Assembly (NCBI GenBank): GCA_030428385.1
Contig: JAUIDY010000004.1
Coordinates: forward strand, 1-64,000
Origin: Rhodothermia bacterium
GTDB lineage: Bacteria > Bacteroidota > Rhodothermia > Rhodothermales > JAAAOL01
DNA length: 64,000 nt
Direction: 5' to 3'
The notes beneath the pieces were generated by a model. It searched no databases. It saw only the letters and a list, made by a program, of their open reading frames with translations, and was not told where the DNA came from. Made by a program: the position numbers and the translations under genes. Below are positions 32,576-41,232 of this stretch, piece after piece. Position 1 is the first letter of the stretch; every line of letters starts with the position of its first letter.

Positions 32576-33886
32576 CTAATACACATCGCGGAGGTAGCGC
32601 TTGGCGCGTTTTAGCTGTTTCAGGTAGTCGGCGGCGGCCTCTTCGGTGAGTCCGCTTGCAGTGCGGATGACCTCGAACAAGGCGGCGTCTACGTCTTTTG
32701 CCATGTGCGAGGCGTCGCCGCAGACGTAGAAGGCGCCGCCGTCTTCGAGCCATGCAAACAGCGTCTCGGCGTGCTCTCGTATGCGGTGCTGCACGTACAC
32801 CTTCTCGGCGCCGTCGCGCGACCACGCGAGGTCCAGCCGGTCCAGCGTGCCGTCGCTGAGGAAGGCTTCCAGTTCGTCGCGGTACAGGTAGTCGGTGGCT
32901 TCGTGCTGGTCGCCGAAGAACAGCCAGTTTTTACCCGTTGCGCCGCTGGCCTTGCGTTCTTCCAGAAAGGCCCGGAACGGCGCGATGCCGGTACCAGGGC
33001 CAACCATGATGACCGGCGTCGCTGGGTCTGTGGGCAGGCGGAAGGCGTTATTGTGATGCACAAACACAGGCAACGGCGTCTCGTCGAGGCACCGATCCGC
33101 CAGAAACGTGGAGCAGACGCCCGTCTTGGCGCGTCCGTGGGCTTCGTAGCGCACCGCGCCAACCGTCAGATGCACCTGTCCAGGGTGGGCCTTGGGGCTC
33201 GACGAAATCGAATAGAGCCGGTGCGCCAGCGGGCGCAGTAGGTCGATAAAAGCCTGCGGTTCAAACCGGACATCGGGGTAGGCGAGCGCCAGATCCAGCA
33301 CGTCGCGGCCCCAGAGGAAGTCGTTCAGCGCGTCGCGGTTTTCGAGGATGGCGCGGAGGTCGCCGTCGCCACTTTGTTCGGCATAGGCCTCGAGCAGGGC
33401 TTTCGGCGGCTCGGTGATGGTGCGGTGGTGTTGCAAGGGATCGCGCAGCGGCAGCGTTTCATCGCCAAGTGTCACAGCTTCATCACCTGTCCAGCCAAAG
33501 GCTTCCAGCAGATCACCCACCAGTGCGGGGCAGTTCTGCGGGATGATGCCGAGCGCGTCGCCCACCTCGTACGTCAGCCCCGAGCCGCTGAGGTCGATCT
33601 CGATGTGGCGCACGTCTTTGACGGAGCCTTTGGCGTTCAGCGGGCGGTTAGTGAGGAGCCGGGCAGCGAAGGGGTTGTTGCGGTCGTAGCGTGGTGCTTC
33701 AGGCTCGGGCAGCACGGGTTCTCCCACGGCCTGTCCATCGCCGGAAATGACCTGTCCATCGCCGCCAAACGCGGGGACCGTGGCGCTGCCGTTGGCTCCA
33801 CACACCCAACCCGCGAAGTAGCCATTGAGCCACTGCCGCTGTTCCTCGGTGAAGGGGGCATTGTTGGGAAGGAAGGGGACGAGCAT
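32576..33886 (-). CDS. NADPH:flavodoxin-type FAD reductase (CysJ C-terminal-like)
   Basis: 436 residues. It corresponds to the FAD/NADP half of sulfite reductase flavoprotein CysJ without the flavodoxin domain. FAD-binding RLYSISSSPKAHPGQVHLTVGAV with TGVCSTFLAD, then the NADP part VGPGTGIAPFRAFLEER, FGDQHEATDYLYRDELE and GDASHMAKDVDAAL are all present, with a C-terminal aromatic (Tyr). Residues about 10-26 carry the motif APFTEEQRQWLNGYFAG, shared with the flavodoxin and nitrite reductase encoded upstream. Likely role: NADPH to FAD to flavodoxin to nitrite reductase. Confidence 0.88.
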   Translation of the reverse strand: MLVPFLPNNAPFTEEQRQWLNGYFAGWVCGANGSATVPAFGGDGQVISGDGQAVGEPVLPEPEAPRYDRNNPFAARLLTNRPLNAKGSVKDVRHIEIDLSGSGLTYEVGDALGIIPQNCPALVGDLLEAFGWTGDEAVTLGDETLPLRDPLQHHRTITEPPKALLEAYAEQSGDGDLRAILENRDALNDFLWGRDVLDLALAYPDVRFEPQAFIDLLRPLAHRLYSISSSPKAHPGQVHLTVGAVRYEAHGRAKTGVCSTFLADRCLDETPLPVFVHHNNAFRLPTDPATPVIMVGPGTGIAPFRAFLEERKASGATGKNWLFFGDQHEATDYLYRDELEAFLSDGTLDRLDLAWSRDGAEKVYVQHRIREHAETLFAWLEDGGAFYVCGDASHMAKDVDAALFEVIRTASGLTEEAAADYLKQLKRAKRYLRDVY

Positions 33887-33982
33887 GGTGTGGGAGGAGG
33901 GAAAAGATTAGAGGGAAGAGGGTTGTGGGTTTGAGGAAAAAGGGGCATCCCGCTTCCCTCATCCCCCTTCCCTCGCGAGCCG

Positions 33983-34597
33983 TTAGGCGAGCGCGAGGGC
34001 ACCATCGCCGGAGGGTTCCGCCAGTGCTTCGCTGACGCTATCCAGCCATTCGGAAAACGGGTCTTCGAAGTCGATATCGCAGTCGATGCGGGGGTGCAGG
34101 CGCTGCGCGCCGAGGGCTTCGAGGCGGGTGTCGAGGGCCTTGCCGGCTTGGCAGAAGTCGGGGTAGCTGCTGTCGCCAAGGGCGCAGATCGAAAACGTTG
34201 TCTGTTCGAGGCGCGGCGCGCCGTCGTCGGCGAGGGCGTCCCAGAAAAGCTGGGCGTTGTCGGGCATCTCGCCGTCGCCATAGGTGCTGGTGATGATCAG
34301 CAGGTACGCGGTGGCGGCGAGGTCGGCGGGGTCGACGGCGTCGAGTGCCTTCGCCTCGGCGGCAAAGCCGTTGGTGTTCAGTTGCTTGACGGTTTTTTTC
34401 GCCAGCCCTTCGGCGGTGCCCGTCTGCGAGCCAAACAGCACGGTGACGGGAATGGCGGGGGCGGTGGGCTCCGGGGCGGCAAAGCCGAGGGTCGCAGGGT
34501 TGACCTCCTGTACCGAATACAGTCCGGCGAGGAAGCCATTAAGCCACGACCGCTGCTCGCGGCTGAAGGGGGCGTTGTCGGGAATCGTCGGCGTCAT
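33983..34597 (-). CDS. Flavodoxin (CysJ flavodoxin-domain-like)
   Basis: 204 residues. After an N-terminal motif APFSREQRSWLNGFLAG (residues 9-25) and a Pro/Ala-rich linker, a flavodoxin domain begins: VTVLFGSQTGTAEGLAKK binds the FMN phosphate, STYGDGEMPDNA and ALGDSSYPDFCQAG complete the site. It matches the flavodoxin half of CysJ, here a separate protein. Its ATG overlaps the nirA stop as ATGA. Expected to carry electrons from the FAD reductase to the nitrite reductase. Confidence 0.9.
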   Translation of the reverse strand: MTPTIPDNAPFSREQRSWLNGFLAGLYSVQEVNPATLGFAAPEPTAPAIPVTVLFGSQTGTAEGLAKKTVKQLNTNGFAAEAKALDAVDPADLAATAYLLIITSTYGDGEMPDNAQLFWDALADDGAPRLEQTTFSICALGDSSYPDFCQAGKALDTRLEALGAQRLHPRIDCDIDFEDPFSEWLDSVSEALAEPSGDGALALA

Positions 34598-36366
34598 GAC
34601 ACGTCCGTGGTTTCGAGGAATAAGGTTTGGAGCGCCGCTTCGTCGTGGCGGCGGGTGAAGGCGGCAAACGACTCGTCACCGTCGCGCTCGCGGAGGTAGG
34701 TGTTGAGCACGGTGGCGAGAAGGGGCGGGACGTCGGTGATGGGCACGCTGCGGATGAGTTCGCGGCCAATGCCCTGGTCCTGATCCATGCCGCCGCCCAC
34801 CACGATGGTGCAGCCGTCCACGCGGGTGCCGTCGTCCAGCTTCACCGACGCGCCCAGCAACCCGATGTCGCCGCAGTAATGCTGGGCGCACGAGTGGGGG
34901 CAGCCGGTAAAATGGATGTTGATGGGCTGATCCATCGGCACCTGCGCGGCGAGGTAGTCGCCGATGACGAGGAGGTGCTCCTTGGTGCGTGAGTTGGCAT
35001 ACTGGCATCCGGCCGCGCCCGTGCAGGCCACCAGCCCGCTCCGCACGTCTTCGGTTTCATAGTGGAAGCCAAGGGCGATGATGGCGGCTTTGACCGTGTC
35101 CACATCGGCGTCGGCGAGGTCGGGAATCAGCAGGTTCTGGAAGATGGTCAGCCGGATGTCGCCGGAGCCATAGCGCGTGGCGATGTCGGCGAGGCCGCGC
35201 ATCTGCTCCGACCGCATGCGTCCCACCGGCACCACGATACCAACGTACTGCTTCCCATTCTGACGTTGGGCGTGGAAACCGATGTGACTGTGGCGCACCA
35301 CCGGGGGGCGGGTGGTGCATTGATCGAGTGGCAACGCGATCAGGTCGAAGGCGAGGCGCTGCTGCACCTCCGCCATAAATTTTTCGACGCCCCAATCCCG
35401 CAACAGGTAGATCAGGCGCGCCTTTTTGCGGTTGGTGCGGTTGGCATTTTCGAGGTAGACCCGCACGATGGCGGCCGCCACGGCGACGCACTGTTCGGGG
35501 CGCATCATAAAGCCGGTGTCGCTGGCAAACGACTTGTGCCCGGTGATGCCGCCCAGTTCGAGGCGGAAATACACGCCGGGCTCCACGCCTGCGCCGTCGT
35601 CCACCCGCACCGCCATAAAGCCGATGTCGTTGGTGTCCGACGCCGTGCTCACCTGGCCGCCGCCGTCGAAGGCGATGTTGAACTTGCGCGGCAGGCCGTA
35701 CAGGTCGGCGCTATTGAGGATGTAGTGGTTCATTGCCTTCGCCATCATCCGCACGTCGTACAGTTCCTGCGGGTCGAAGCCCGCCGTGGGCGAGGCGGTG
35801 ATGTTGCGGAGGTTGTCAGCCCCCGCGCCCTTCGAGGTCAGGCCGATGTCGTAAAGGCCAAGCAGCACGTCGGCGGCGTGTTCGGCCTTGATCTCGCGGA
35901 GCTGCATGTTGCCGCGTGTAGTGATGTCGCCATAGCCCGCGCCGTACGCATCGGCGAGGTCGGCGAGGCCGCGAAGCTGATCGGCACGCAGCATGCAGCC
36001 GGGGATGCGGCAGCGCAGCATAAAGCCCTCCTGCGCGGGGGCCACGTTGAACAAGCCGAGCGCTTTGTAGCGGAAGATGTCGTCGCCTTCGGGCATCTTG
36101 CCCGCCGCCGCATTCGCCACCACTTCGTCCCACATCGCGTGCGGGTTTTTTTCCAGCTTGATCCGCTCCTGCTTGCACAACTCGTCGAAGGGCGTGCCAT
36201 AGAGCGTATCAATCCCCGGCTCGGCGAGGTCGTTCGTCGCCGCGTCGGGGTCGTGCGTGATTCGTCCGTCGGCCGTCTGCCCCGCAAAGGGCAAGCCGCC
36301 GCGCTGCATCGCTCCGGCCATAAAGCCTTGTAAATACTGTTTTTGTTCTTCGCTAAACGGTTGCAT
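34594..36366 (-). CDS. nirA: Siroheme [4Fe-4S] nitrite reductase (ferredoxin/flavodoxin type)
   Basis: 590 residues. Reduces nitrite to ammonium with six electrons. The duplicated NIR/SIR ferredoxin-like halves are present, and the siroheme-[4Fe-4S] cysteines appear in LVACTGAAGCQYANSRTKEH and FTGCPHSCAQHYCGDIGLLG. GFMLRCRIPGC and ITTRGNMQLREI are typical substrate-side segments. The protein starts with PFSEEQKQYLQGFMAG, the motif shared with the two downstream flavoproteins. Sulfite reductase activity cannot be excluded from sequence, but the operon (NarK, nitrate reductase) supports nitrite. Confidence 0.93.
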   Translation of the reverse strand: MQPFSEEQKQYLQGFMAGAMQRGGLPFAGQTADGRITHDPDAATNDLAEPGIDTLYGTPFDELCKQERIKLEKNPHAMWDEVVANAAAGKMPEGDDIFRYKALGLFNVAPAQEGFMLRCRIPGCMLRADQLRGLADLADAYGAGYGDITTRGNMQLREIKAEHAADVLLGLYDIGLTSKGAGADNLRNITASPTAGFDPQELYDVRMMAKAMNHYILNSADLYGLPRKFNIAFDGGGQVSTASDTNDIGFMAVRVDDGAGVEPGVYFRLELGGITGHKSFASDTGFMMRPEQCVAVAAAIVRVYLENANRTNRKKARLIYLLRDWGVEKFMAEVQQRLAFDLIALPLDQCTTRPPVVRHSHIGFHAQRQNGKQYVGIVVPVGRMRSEQMRGLADIATRYGSGDIRLTIFQNLLIPDLADADVDTVKAAIIALGFHYETEDVRSGLVACTGAAGCQYANSRTKEHLLVIGDYLAAQVPMDQPINIHFTGCPHSCAQHYCGDIGLLGASVKLDDGTRVDGCTIVVGGGMDQDQGIGRELIRSVPITDVPPLLATVLNTYLRERDGDESFAAFTRRHDEAALQTLFLETTDVS

Positions 36367-36452
36367 GGTGGGATGAACGTTTAGGGTTTTGGCTGTTTGC
36401 TATCGGCGTTCGGCTATCAGCAAAAACATGTTGGTTTGGTGGTCATGTGTTG

Positions 36453-36508
36453 AAAAAACAGGGATCAGGAAGGCGGCACCGGGGGAACCACCGCCTTCCT
36501 GATCCCTG
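36453..36508 (-). terminator. Strong intrinsic terminator after the nitrate transporter gene
   Basis: A perfect 18-bp stem (36459-36476 with 36491-36508) around a 14-base loop. On the minus strand it is followed by six T (36453-36458). It begins six bases after the narK stop and sits 87 bp before nirA. It should strongly limit read-through, unless antitermination or a second promoter serves nirA and the genes beyond. Confidence 0.8.
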
Positions 36509-36513
36509 GAGCA

Positions 36514-37860
36514 TTAGGCCATCGCAGGGGCGAGCACCGCCTGTTCGTTTTCTTTCATTCTCGTTTCCCATTCCTCCTTGGCGGCTTTCTCGTCGGCTTC
36601 GGAGAAGCGCACGGCGAAGGCGAGGAACGAGGCGCACAGCACAATGCCGCCAAGGATGAGGAAAGCCGTAGGCCAGGCGATGGAGCCTTTAAACAGGAAT
36701 CCGGCCATCACGGCACCGAAGTTGCCGCCGGCCCCGACGATGCCTGCCACGGAGCCGAGCGCTTTCTTGTTGACAAACGGGACGACGGAGAACGTCGCGC
36801 CTTCCGACATCTGCACGAACAGGCTGAAGAAGATCAGCGAGGCGATGGCGACGGGCAACACCGACATGCGCGAGAACAGCATCAGCGCGATGCCTTCGAT
36901 GAAGAGGGCGATAAAGAGCCACTGCACGCGCCCGCGCAGCCCTTTCTTCGCGCCAAACTTGTCGCCAAACACGCCGCCGAGGGTGCGGGCGAAGATGTTC
37001 ATCAGCCCGAAGAGCGCGGCCACCACGCCCGCCGTGGCGAGGTCAAGCGTGAAGTAGTCGGCGAAGTAGAGCGCGGCGACGTTGTTGATGGTGAGTTCGA
37101 TGCCGAAGCAGGCGGCGTAGATGAAAAACAGCGCCCACACGCGGTAGTCCTTGCAGGCCATCAGGAAGGTGCCCTTGGCCGATTTCTTGGTGCCAATCTC
37201 GATGCCTTTGGCGCGGAGGTCTTTGAAGTTGCCTTCGGGGGTGTCCGTCGTGAAGAAGTAATACAGGACGCCCACGACCATACACACGGCCCCGGCGACG
37301 ATCATCGACACACGCCAGCCCATCGCTTCTGTCATGCCCAGGCCCAGCATGCCCAAGAAGATGAGCGGCATGACCATCTGCGTGACGCCGCCTCCGAGGT
37401 TGCCCCAGCCCGCCGACGTGGCGTTGGCGGTGCCGACGACGTTGGGGGCGAACATGATGGAGGTATGGTACTGCGTGATGACAAAGCTCGCGCCGATGAC
37501 GCCGATGAGGAGGCGGAAGATGAGGAAGGTGGTGTAGTCTTGCGCCAGCCCAATCGCCATCACGGGAATCGCGCCGAGGATGAGCAGCCACGTGTAGGCG
37601 AGGCGCGGCCCGATGCGGTCGCACAGCCAGCCGATCAGCAGGCGGGCGATGATGGTGACGGCGACAGAGGCGATGATGGTGTTGCCCACCTGCGCGGGCG
37701 TCAGCGCCAGTTCTTCGCGCACCACCTTCATCAGCGGGGCGATGCCAAACCAGGCGAAGAAGCAGAGGAAGAAGGCGAACCAGGACATGTGAAACGCCCG
37801 CATCTGCGGCGTGGTGATGTTGAACAGGTTGATGCGGGTGGCTTTTCCTTTGAGTTCCAT
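36514..37860 (-). CDS. narK: Nitrate/nitrite transporter, NarK/NasA family MFS
   Basis: 448 residues from the ATG at 37860; a longer open frame to 38079 overlaps the porin gene and is rejected. About twelve hydrophobic helices. The nitrate-signature segments of the NNP family are seen: a glycine-rich GWGNLGGGVTQMVMPL and a later GIVGAGGNFGAVMAG. Also FAWFGIAPLMKVVREELALTPAQVGN near the start. Imports nitrate (or exchanges nitrite) across the inner membrane. Follows the porin gene by 43 bp. Confidence 0.94.
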   Translation of the reverse strand: MELKGKATRINLFNITTPQMRAFHMSWFAFFLCFFAWFGIAPLMKVVREELALTPAQVGNTIIASVAVTIIARLLIGWLCDRIGPRLAYTWLLILGAIPVMAIGLAQDYTTFLIFRLLIGVIGASFVITQYHTSIMFAPNVVGTANATSAGWGNLGGGVTQMVMPLIFLGMLGLGMTEAMGWRVSMIVAGAVCMVVGVLYYFFTTDTPEGNFKDLRAKGIEIGTKKSAKGTFLMACKDYRVWALFFIYAACFGIELTINNVAALYFADYFTLDLATAGVVAALFGLMNIFARTLGGVFGDKFGAKKGLRGRVQWLFIALFIEGIALMLFSRMSVLPVAIASLIFFSLFVQMSEGATFSVVPFVNKKALGSVAGIVGAGGNFGAVMAGFLFKGSIAWPTAFLILGGIVLCASFLAFAVRFSEADEKAAKEEWETRMKENEQAVLAPAMA

Positions 37861-37903
37861 GTTTTTATCGGGGGCGGGGTGGGTTCGGAGGGAATCGAGG
37901 GGA

Positions 37904-39229
37904 TTAGAAGTTGACCGTGGTGCCGAGGAAGAACCACGTGGAAGTGCTGGTGCCAAACACGGCTTCGGCCTGATCGCTGGCGACGAAGACCGACGCGCCG
38001 CCAACAATGCTGAAGGCGTCGTTGTATTTGACGTTGACGGTGAGGTCAACCTCTTGGCCGAGCGCCGTGCCCTCGCCAAGGTCTTCGGACAGTTGGAAAT
38101 GGTGCACGTCTAGCTTGGCCCCCATACGGGATGAGAGCGGGTGGCTCAGTTGCAGCACGGCGTTGTGCAAGCCGCCGGGACGGAACGTGGCGTTGAAGGG
38201 GAAGAAGTCGAGGAAGCCGTAGAACTTGTGGTTGGTAGCGAAAAGCGTGTTGAAGGTCGTCGCTTCATCGTCCGTGGCGTTGTTGTCGCCGGAGAGGATG
38301 GTGTACATCGCCCCGATGCGGCCTTTGCCAGCCTTCATGCCAGCGGCCACGCTGACGAGGTACGCGGCGATGGAGGACCGGGCGGCGTCGCCAGCAGCGG
38401 TTTTGCCAAACTGATAGGCAGCTTCCACTTCATAGTCGAAGGCCGAGGCTTTGCCCCGGAGCGTCGTGCCCACCGTGGCGCGGTTCAGCGCCGATTCACC
38501 CGCATCAGGCCCGGCTGCAATCTCAGCGTCGTTGTCATCATAGAGCGCAAAAAGCTCCAGCGACGGCGCGCCCAGCGACCACGTTGAGTAGACGCCCAGC
38601 AGGTTTTGGGAGGTCGCTCGGTCGTCCACCAGCCGGGCGGCGAGGACATCCACCTTGGCCTTGTCGCTGGCATAACTCAGCACACCAGCGTCAAACGTGC
38701 GTCCCACGTTGCTCCAGCCGACGCTGCCGATCAGCCGCTGGTTACCGTACGCCAGTTCCTGACGGCCCACCTTCAGGTTCAGGTTGCTGCCGAAAAGGTT
38801 GGAGACGGCGAAGTACGCCTGATGCAGGTCCAGCGCCGGGGCTTGTCCGTCCAGCGTGCCACGTCCGGCAGCGGGGTTGCCGTTGCCAAACGTCCGCGCA
38901 TCCTGGATCTGGACAAACGCCTTGACATCAGCGGCAGGCTGAAACGCCACGTTGAGGCGCGTACGCAGGAGATGCAAGCTGGGTGGCTCAGCGGCCGACT
39001 TCCGGTCCAACTCGCTGCGGTGCCGGACTTGCCCGCTGATGGTGAGGGCGTCGAACAGATCGGGAGAAGGCTCGGCGGCTTCAGCAGAAGAGGCGGTGGA
39101 GGCCGCCGTTTCTGTCGTGTCGGAAGGGTCTGCGGCGGCCAAGGGGATGTTCGTCTCTTGTGCCGTGGCCCGGTGCGAGATCGCAACCACAAGCATTACA
39201 ATGAGAAGAGGAACTCGATACGGTTTCAT
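37904..39229 (-). CDS. Outer membrane porin of the alginate-export type
   Basis: 441 residues from the ATG at 39229. A signal peptide (about 1-24, ending HRATAQ) and a low-complexity Ala/Ser/Glu spacer precede a barrel with GQVRHRSELDR, LLRTRLNVAF, LKVGRQELAYGNQRLIG and a final strand TWFFLGTTVNF. This pattern matches the alginate_exp family, whose members form anion-selective channels. As the first gene of the nitrate operon it probably lets nitrate through the outer membrane. Confidence 0.85.
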   Translation of the reverse strand: MKPYRVPLLIVMLVVAISHRATAQETNIPLAAADPSDTTETAASTASSAEAAEPSPDLFDALTISGQVRHRSELDRKSAAEPPSLHLLRTRLNVAFQPAADVKAFVQIQDARTFGNGNPAAGRGTLDGQAPALDLHQAYFAVSNLFGSNLNLKVGRQELAYGNQRLIGSVGWSNVGRTFDAGVLSYASDKAKVDVLAARLVDDRATSQNLLGVYSTWSLGAPSLELFALYDDNDAEIAAGPDAGESALNRATVGTTLRGKASAFDYEVEAAYQFGKTAAGDAARSSIAAYLVSVAAGMKAGKGRIGAMYTILSGDNNATDDEATTFNTLFATNHKFYGFLDFFPFNATFRPGGLHNAVLQLSHPLSSRMGAKLDVHHFQLSEDLGEGTALGQEVDLTVNVKYNDAFSIVGGASVFVASDQAEAVFGTSTSTWFFLGTTVNF

Positions 39230-39675
39230 GCGCTTTACCTGTTTGCATGGCGAAATAGTCGTGCACGCAGTCGTCGGTGGCATCGGGGCTCAACCAATCC
39301 ACCGACGGCTTTTTTTTGCCCGTCCTGTGCGGTGAGGTTCTTTATTTTGCAGCCGGGCGGGCAAGAAGCGCCAAGCGACAAAGGGCATATTTGATTAATT
39401 CAATTTCCTGTCAGACTAAGTTTTTTAGGCATAATTGGGTATGTGCCTAAATTATTGACAATGAATTATAGCTATGACGTTACGTTGGTGAAAGGAAATT
39501 CAGTGAAGGATCGGTGAAGAGGTGTGGTTAGAAGCGCTTACATTTTCCGGCCGAAAACAGGAAGCGCTTTGCACGTAAGGATGCAAACGGGAGAAAGGGT
39601 GAGCGGGAGAAGGGAAACTGGTTGCAAGCACCCGAAAAAGGGGAAGCAAGACCGACCAAACTGACGGCCCACAGC
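39230..39675. other. Regulatory-looking region upstream of the nitrate operon
   Basis: 446 bp without a gene, between the porin start and the end of mpl. Bases 39390-39490 are markedly A/T-rich. They contain the dyad TTTAGGCA (39424-39431) / TGCCTAAA (39444-39451) about 195 bp upstream of the porin start. A TTGACA at 39455-39460 has no matching -10 in either direction. The rest shows a purine-rich stretch (39580-39660) and nothing else. Confidence 0.5.
39424..39451. promoter_or_regulatory. 8-bp dyad upstream of the nitrate operon, operator-like
   Basis: TTTAGGCA, twelve bases, TGCCTAAA: perfect symmetry with a spacing of about two helical turns between half-site centres, as for dimeric regulators. 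It differs from the NtcA (GTA-N8-TAC) and FNR consensus sites. No regulator gene is in the operon. Confidence 0.4.
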
Positions 39676-41148
39676 CTAACGTTCCAAGGCATCCAGCAAC
39701 CGCTGGTGGAGGCCACCAAAGCTGCCGTTGCTCATGATCAGGGCCACATCGCCGGGGCGCAGGTGGGTGAGGAGGAGGGGCAGCAGCGCGTCGGCGCTGG
39801 GGCGGAGAAACGCCGGGGTGCCGCGTTCGTGGATATGCTGGACGACGGTTTCCGCATTCATAAAGTTCGCGGCCTCGTCGTTGTGTCGAAACGGCGGGGC
39901 GCTGAGAAAAGCGAGCGCGGCATCGTCGAAGGCTTCGCTGTAGGGTTGCTCGAAGATTTTGCGGCGGCTGGAGTTGCTACGCGGTTCAAAGATGGCAACG
40001 ATGCGGCGCTCGGGCCAGCGGGCCTGCACGGCGCGGATGGTCTCGCGAACAGCAGTGGGATGGTGGGCAAAATCGTCTACCACCAGCACGCCGCCTGCTT
40101 CGCCCCGCACTTCCTGGCGGCGCTTCATGCCTTTGAACGAGGCAAACCCGGTAGCAATTTGTTCGGAGGTCAGTCCTTCGTCTAATGCCAGCGTACACAC
40201 CGCCAGCGCATTCATCAGGTTGTGCCGTCCGCTCATCGGCAAGGCGATGGTTGCCACGGCTTCACCTTGCACCGAGAGCGTAAATGTTTGTCCGCCGCTG
40301 ACGGTTTGAACATCCGTCGCGGTGACTTCGGCATCGGGGTTGTCCAGCCCATAAAGGCGCACCCGGGCGTAGGTGTAGTCCGCCAGATCGCACACAGCGT
40401 CGGCATCACCGTTGAGGACGAGCAGGCCGGTGGAGGGCATGGAGCCGACGAAGGCACGGAAGGCTTTCTGGTACGCGTCCCAGTCGGCGTAGATGTCGGC
40501 GTGGTCAAACTCCATCGAGGTGACGATGGCGCTGGTGGGGCGGTAGTGCAAAAACTTGGGCCGCTTGTCGAAGTAGGCGCTGTCGTATTCGTCACCTTCC
40601 ACCACAAAATGCTGCCCGGTGCCCACCGCGTAGCTGCGGTTGGTGTTGGTCATCACCCCGCCGACGAGGAAGCCCGGATCGAGGGCTGCCTCACGAAGAG
40701 CATGGGCGAGCATGCCCGTCGTGGTGGTTTTTCCGTGTGTACCCGCTACCACCAGCGGACGGTGGCCCTGCAGAAAGAAGTGGTGCAGGGCTTCGGGAAA
40801 GGATTGCTGTACGAGTTCATGGGTGCGGGCATAGGCCGCTTCCACATGCGTAGGCTTACATGCATTGCCGACGATTACCAGGTCGGGAGCCGGTTTCAGG
40901 TGCGCCGCGTCGTAGCCCTCCTGCACGGCGATGCCCATTTCGGCGAGGCGGGTGCTCATGGGTGGATAGGCGGCTTCATCCGAACCCTGCACCTCGTATC
41001 CGGCTTCCCGAAACAGCCCCGCCAACGAACCCATGCCCGTACCGCAGATGCCAATCAGGTGCACCGAGCGGATTTTTTCAGGAGCAGGGACGGGTGGCTT
41101 GTTGAAGATGCGGAGGGGGGCGTCGGCGAAGTCGGTGAGCTTAATCAT
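39676..41148 (-). CDS. mpl: UDP-N-acetylmuramate:L-Ala-gamma-D-Glu-meso-DAP ligase
   Basis: 490 residues. Mur-ligase family enzyme that attaches recycled murein tripeptide to UDP-MurNAc. N-terminal SVHLIGICGTGMGSLAGLF, P-loop AGTHGKTTTTG, VEGDEYDSAYFDKRPKF and the Mpl-specific FEPRSNSSRRKIFEQPY segment separate it from MurC. Length is normal. An upstream 10-bp inverted repeat (41156-41165 / 41211-41220) lies between it and the preceding lipoprotein gene. Implies meso-DAP peptidoglycan and a Gram-negative envelope. Confidence 0.95.
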   Translation of the reverse strand: MIKLTDFADAPLRIFNKPPVPAPEKIRSVHLIGICGTGMGSLAGLFREAGYEVQGSDEAAYPPMSTRLAEMGIAVQEGYDAAHLKPAPDLVIVGNACKPTHVEAAYARTHELVQQSFPEALHHFFLQGHRPLVVAGTHGKTTTTGMLAHALREAALDPGFLVGGVMTNTNRSYAVGTGQHFVVEGDEYDSAYFDKRPKFLHYRPTSAIVTSMEFDHADIYADWDAYQKAFRAFVGSMPSTGLLVLNGDADAVCDLADYTYARVRLYGLDNPDAEVTATDVQTVSGGQTFTLSVQGEAVATIALPMSGRHNLMNALAVCTLALDEGLTSEQIATGFASFKGMKRRQEVRGEAGGVLVVDDFAHHPTAVRETIRAVQARWPERRIVAIFEPRSNSSRRKIFEQPYSEAFDDAALAFLSAPPFRHNDEAANFMNAETVVQHIHERGTPAFLRPSADALLPLLLTHLRPGDVALIMSNGSFGGLHQRLLDALER

Positions 41149-41155
41149 GAAGACA

Positions 41156-41220
41156 GGGCGTGCGTGAAACCGGCGCAGATGAACGCGGTGCCGGGCGCAA
41201 TGTTTGTGGCACGCCCTGCC
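41156..41220 (-). other. Long-loop inverted repeat between lipoprotein gene and mpl
   Basis: CAGGGCGTGC (41156-41165) and GCACGCCCTG (41211-41220) pair perfectly across a 45-base loop. No T-run follows on the minus strand, so it is not a classic terminator. It lies directly before the mpl start and could form in its 5' leader. Confidence 0.4.
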
Positions 41221-41232
41221 TTCGGACTCGTG

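Noticed and set aside
37861-38079. Upstream extension of the nitrate transporter by 73 residues
   Set aside because: The extra part overlaps the porin gene and is a Ser/Arg/Pro-rich shadow; the ATG at 37860 fits the family start.
39455-39475. TTGACA with a TATA-like string as a sigma-70 promoter
   Set aside because: Spacing to any -10-like hexamer is far from 17 bp and it points away from the nitrate operon toward the 3' end of mpl.
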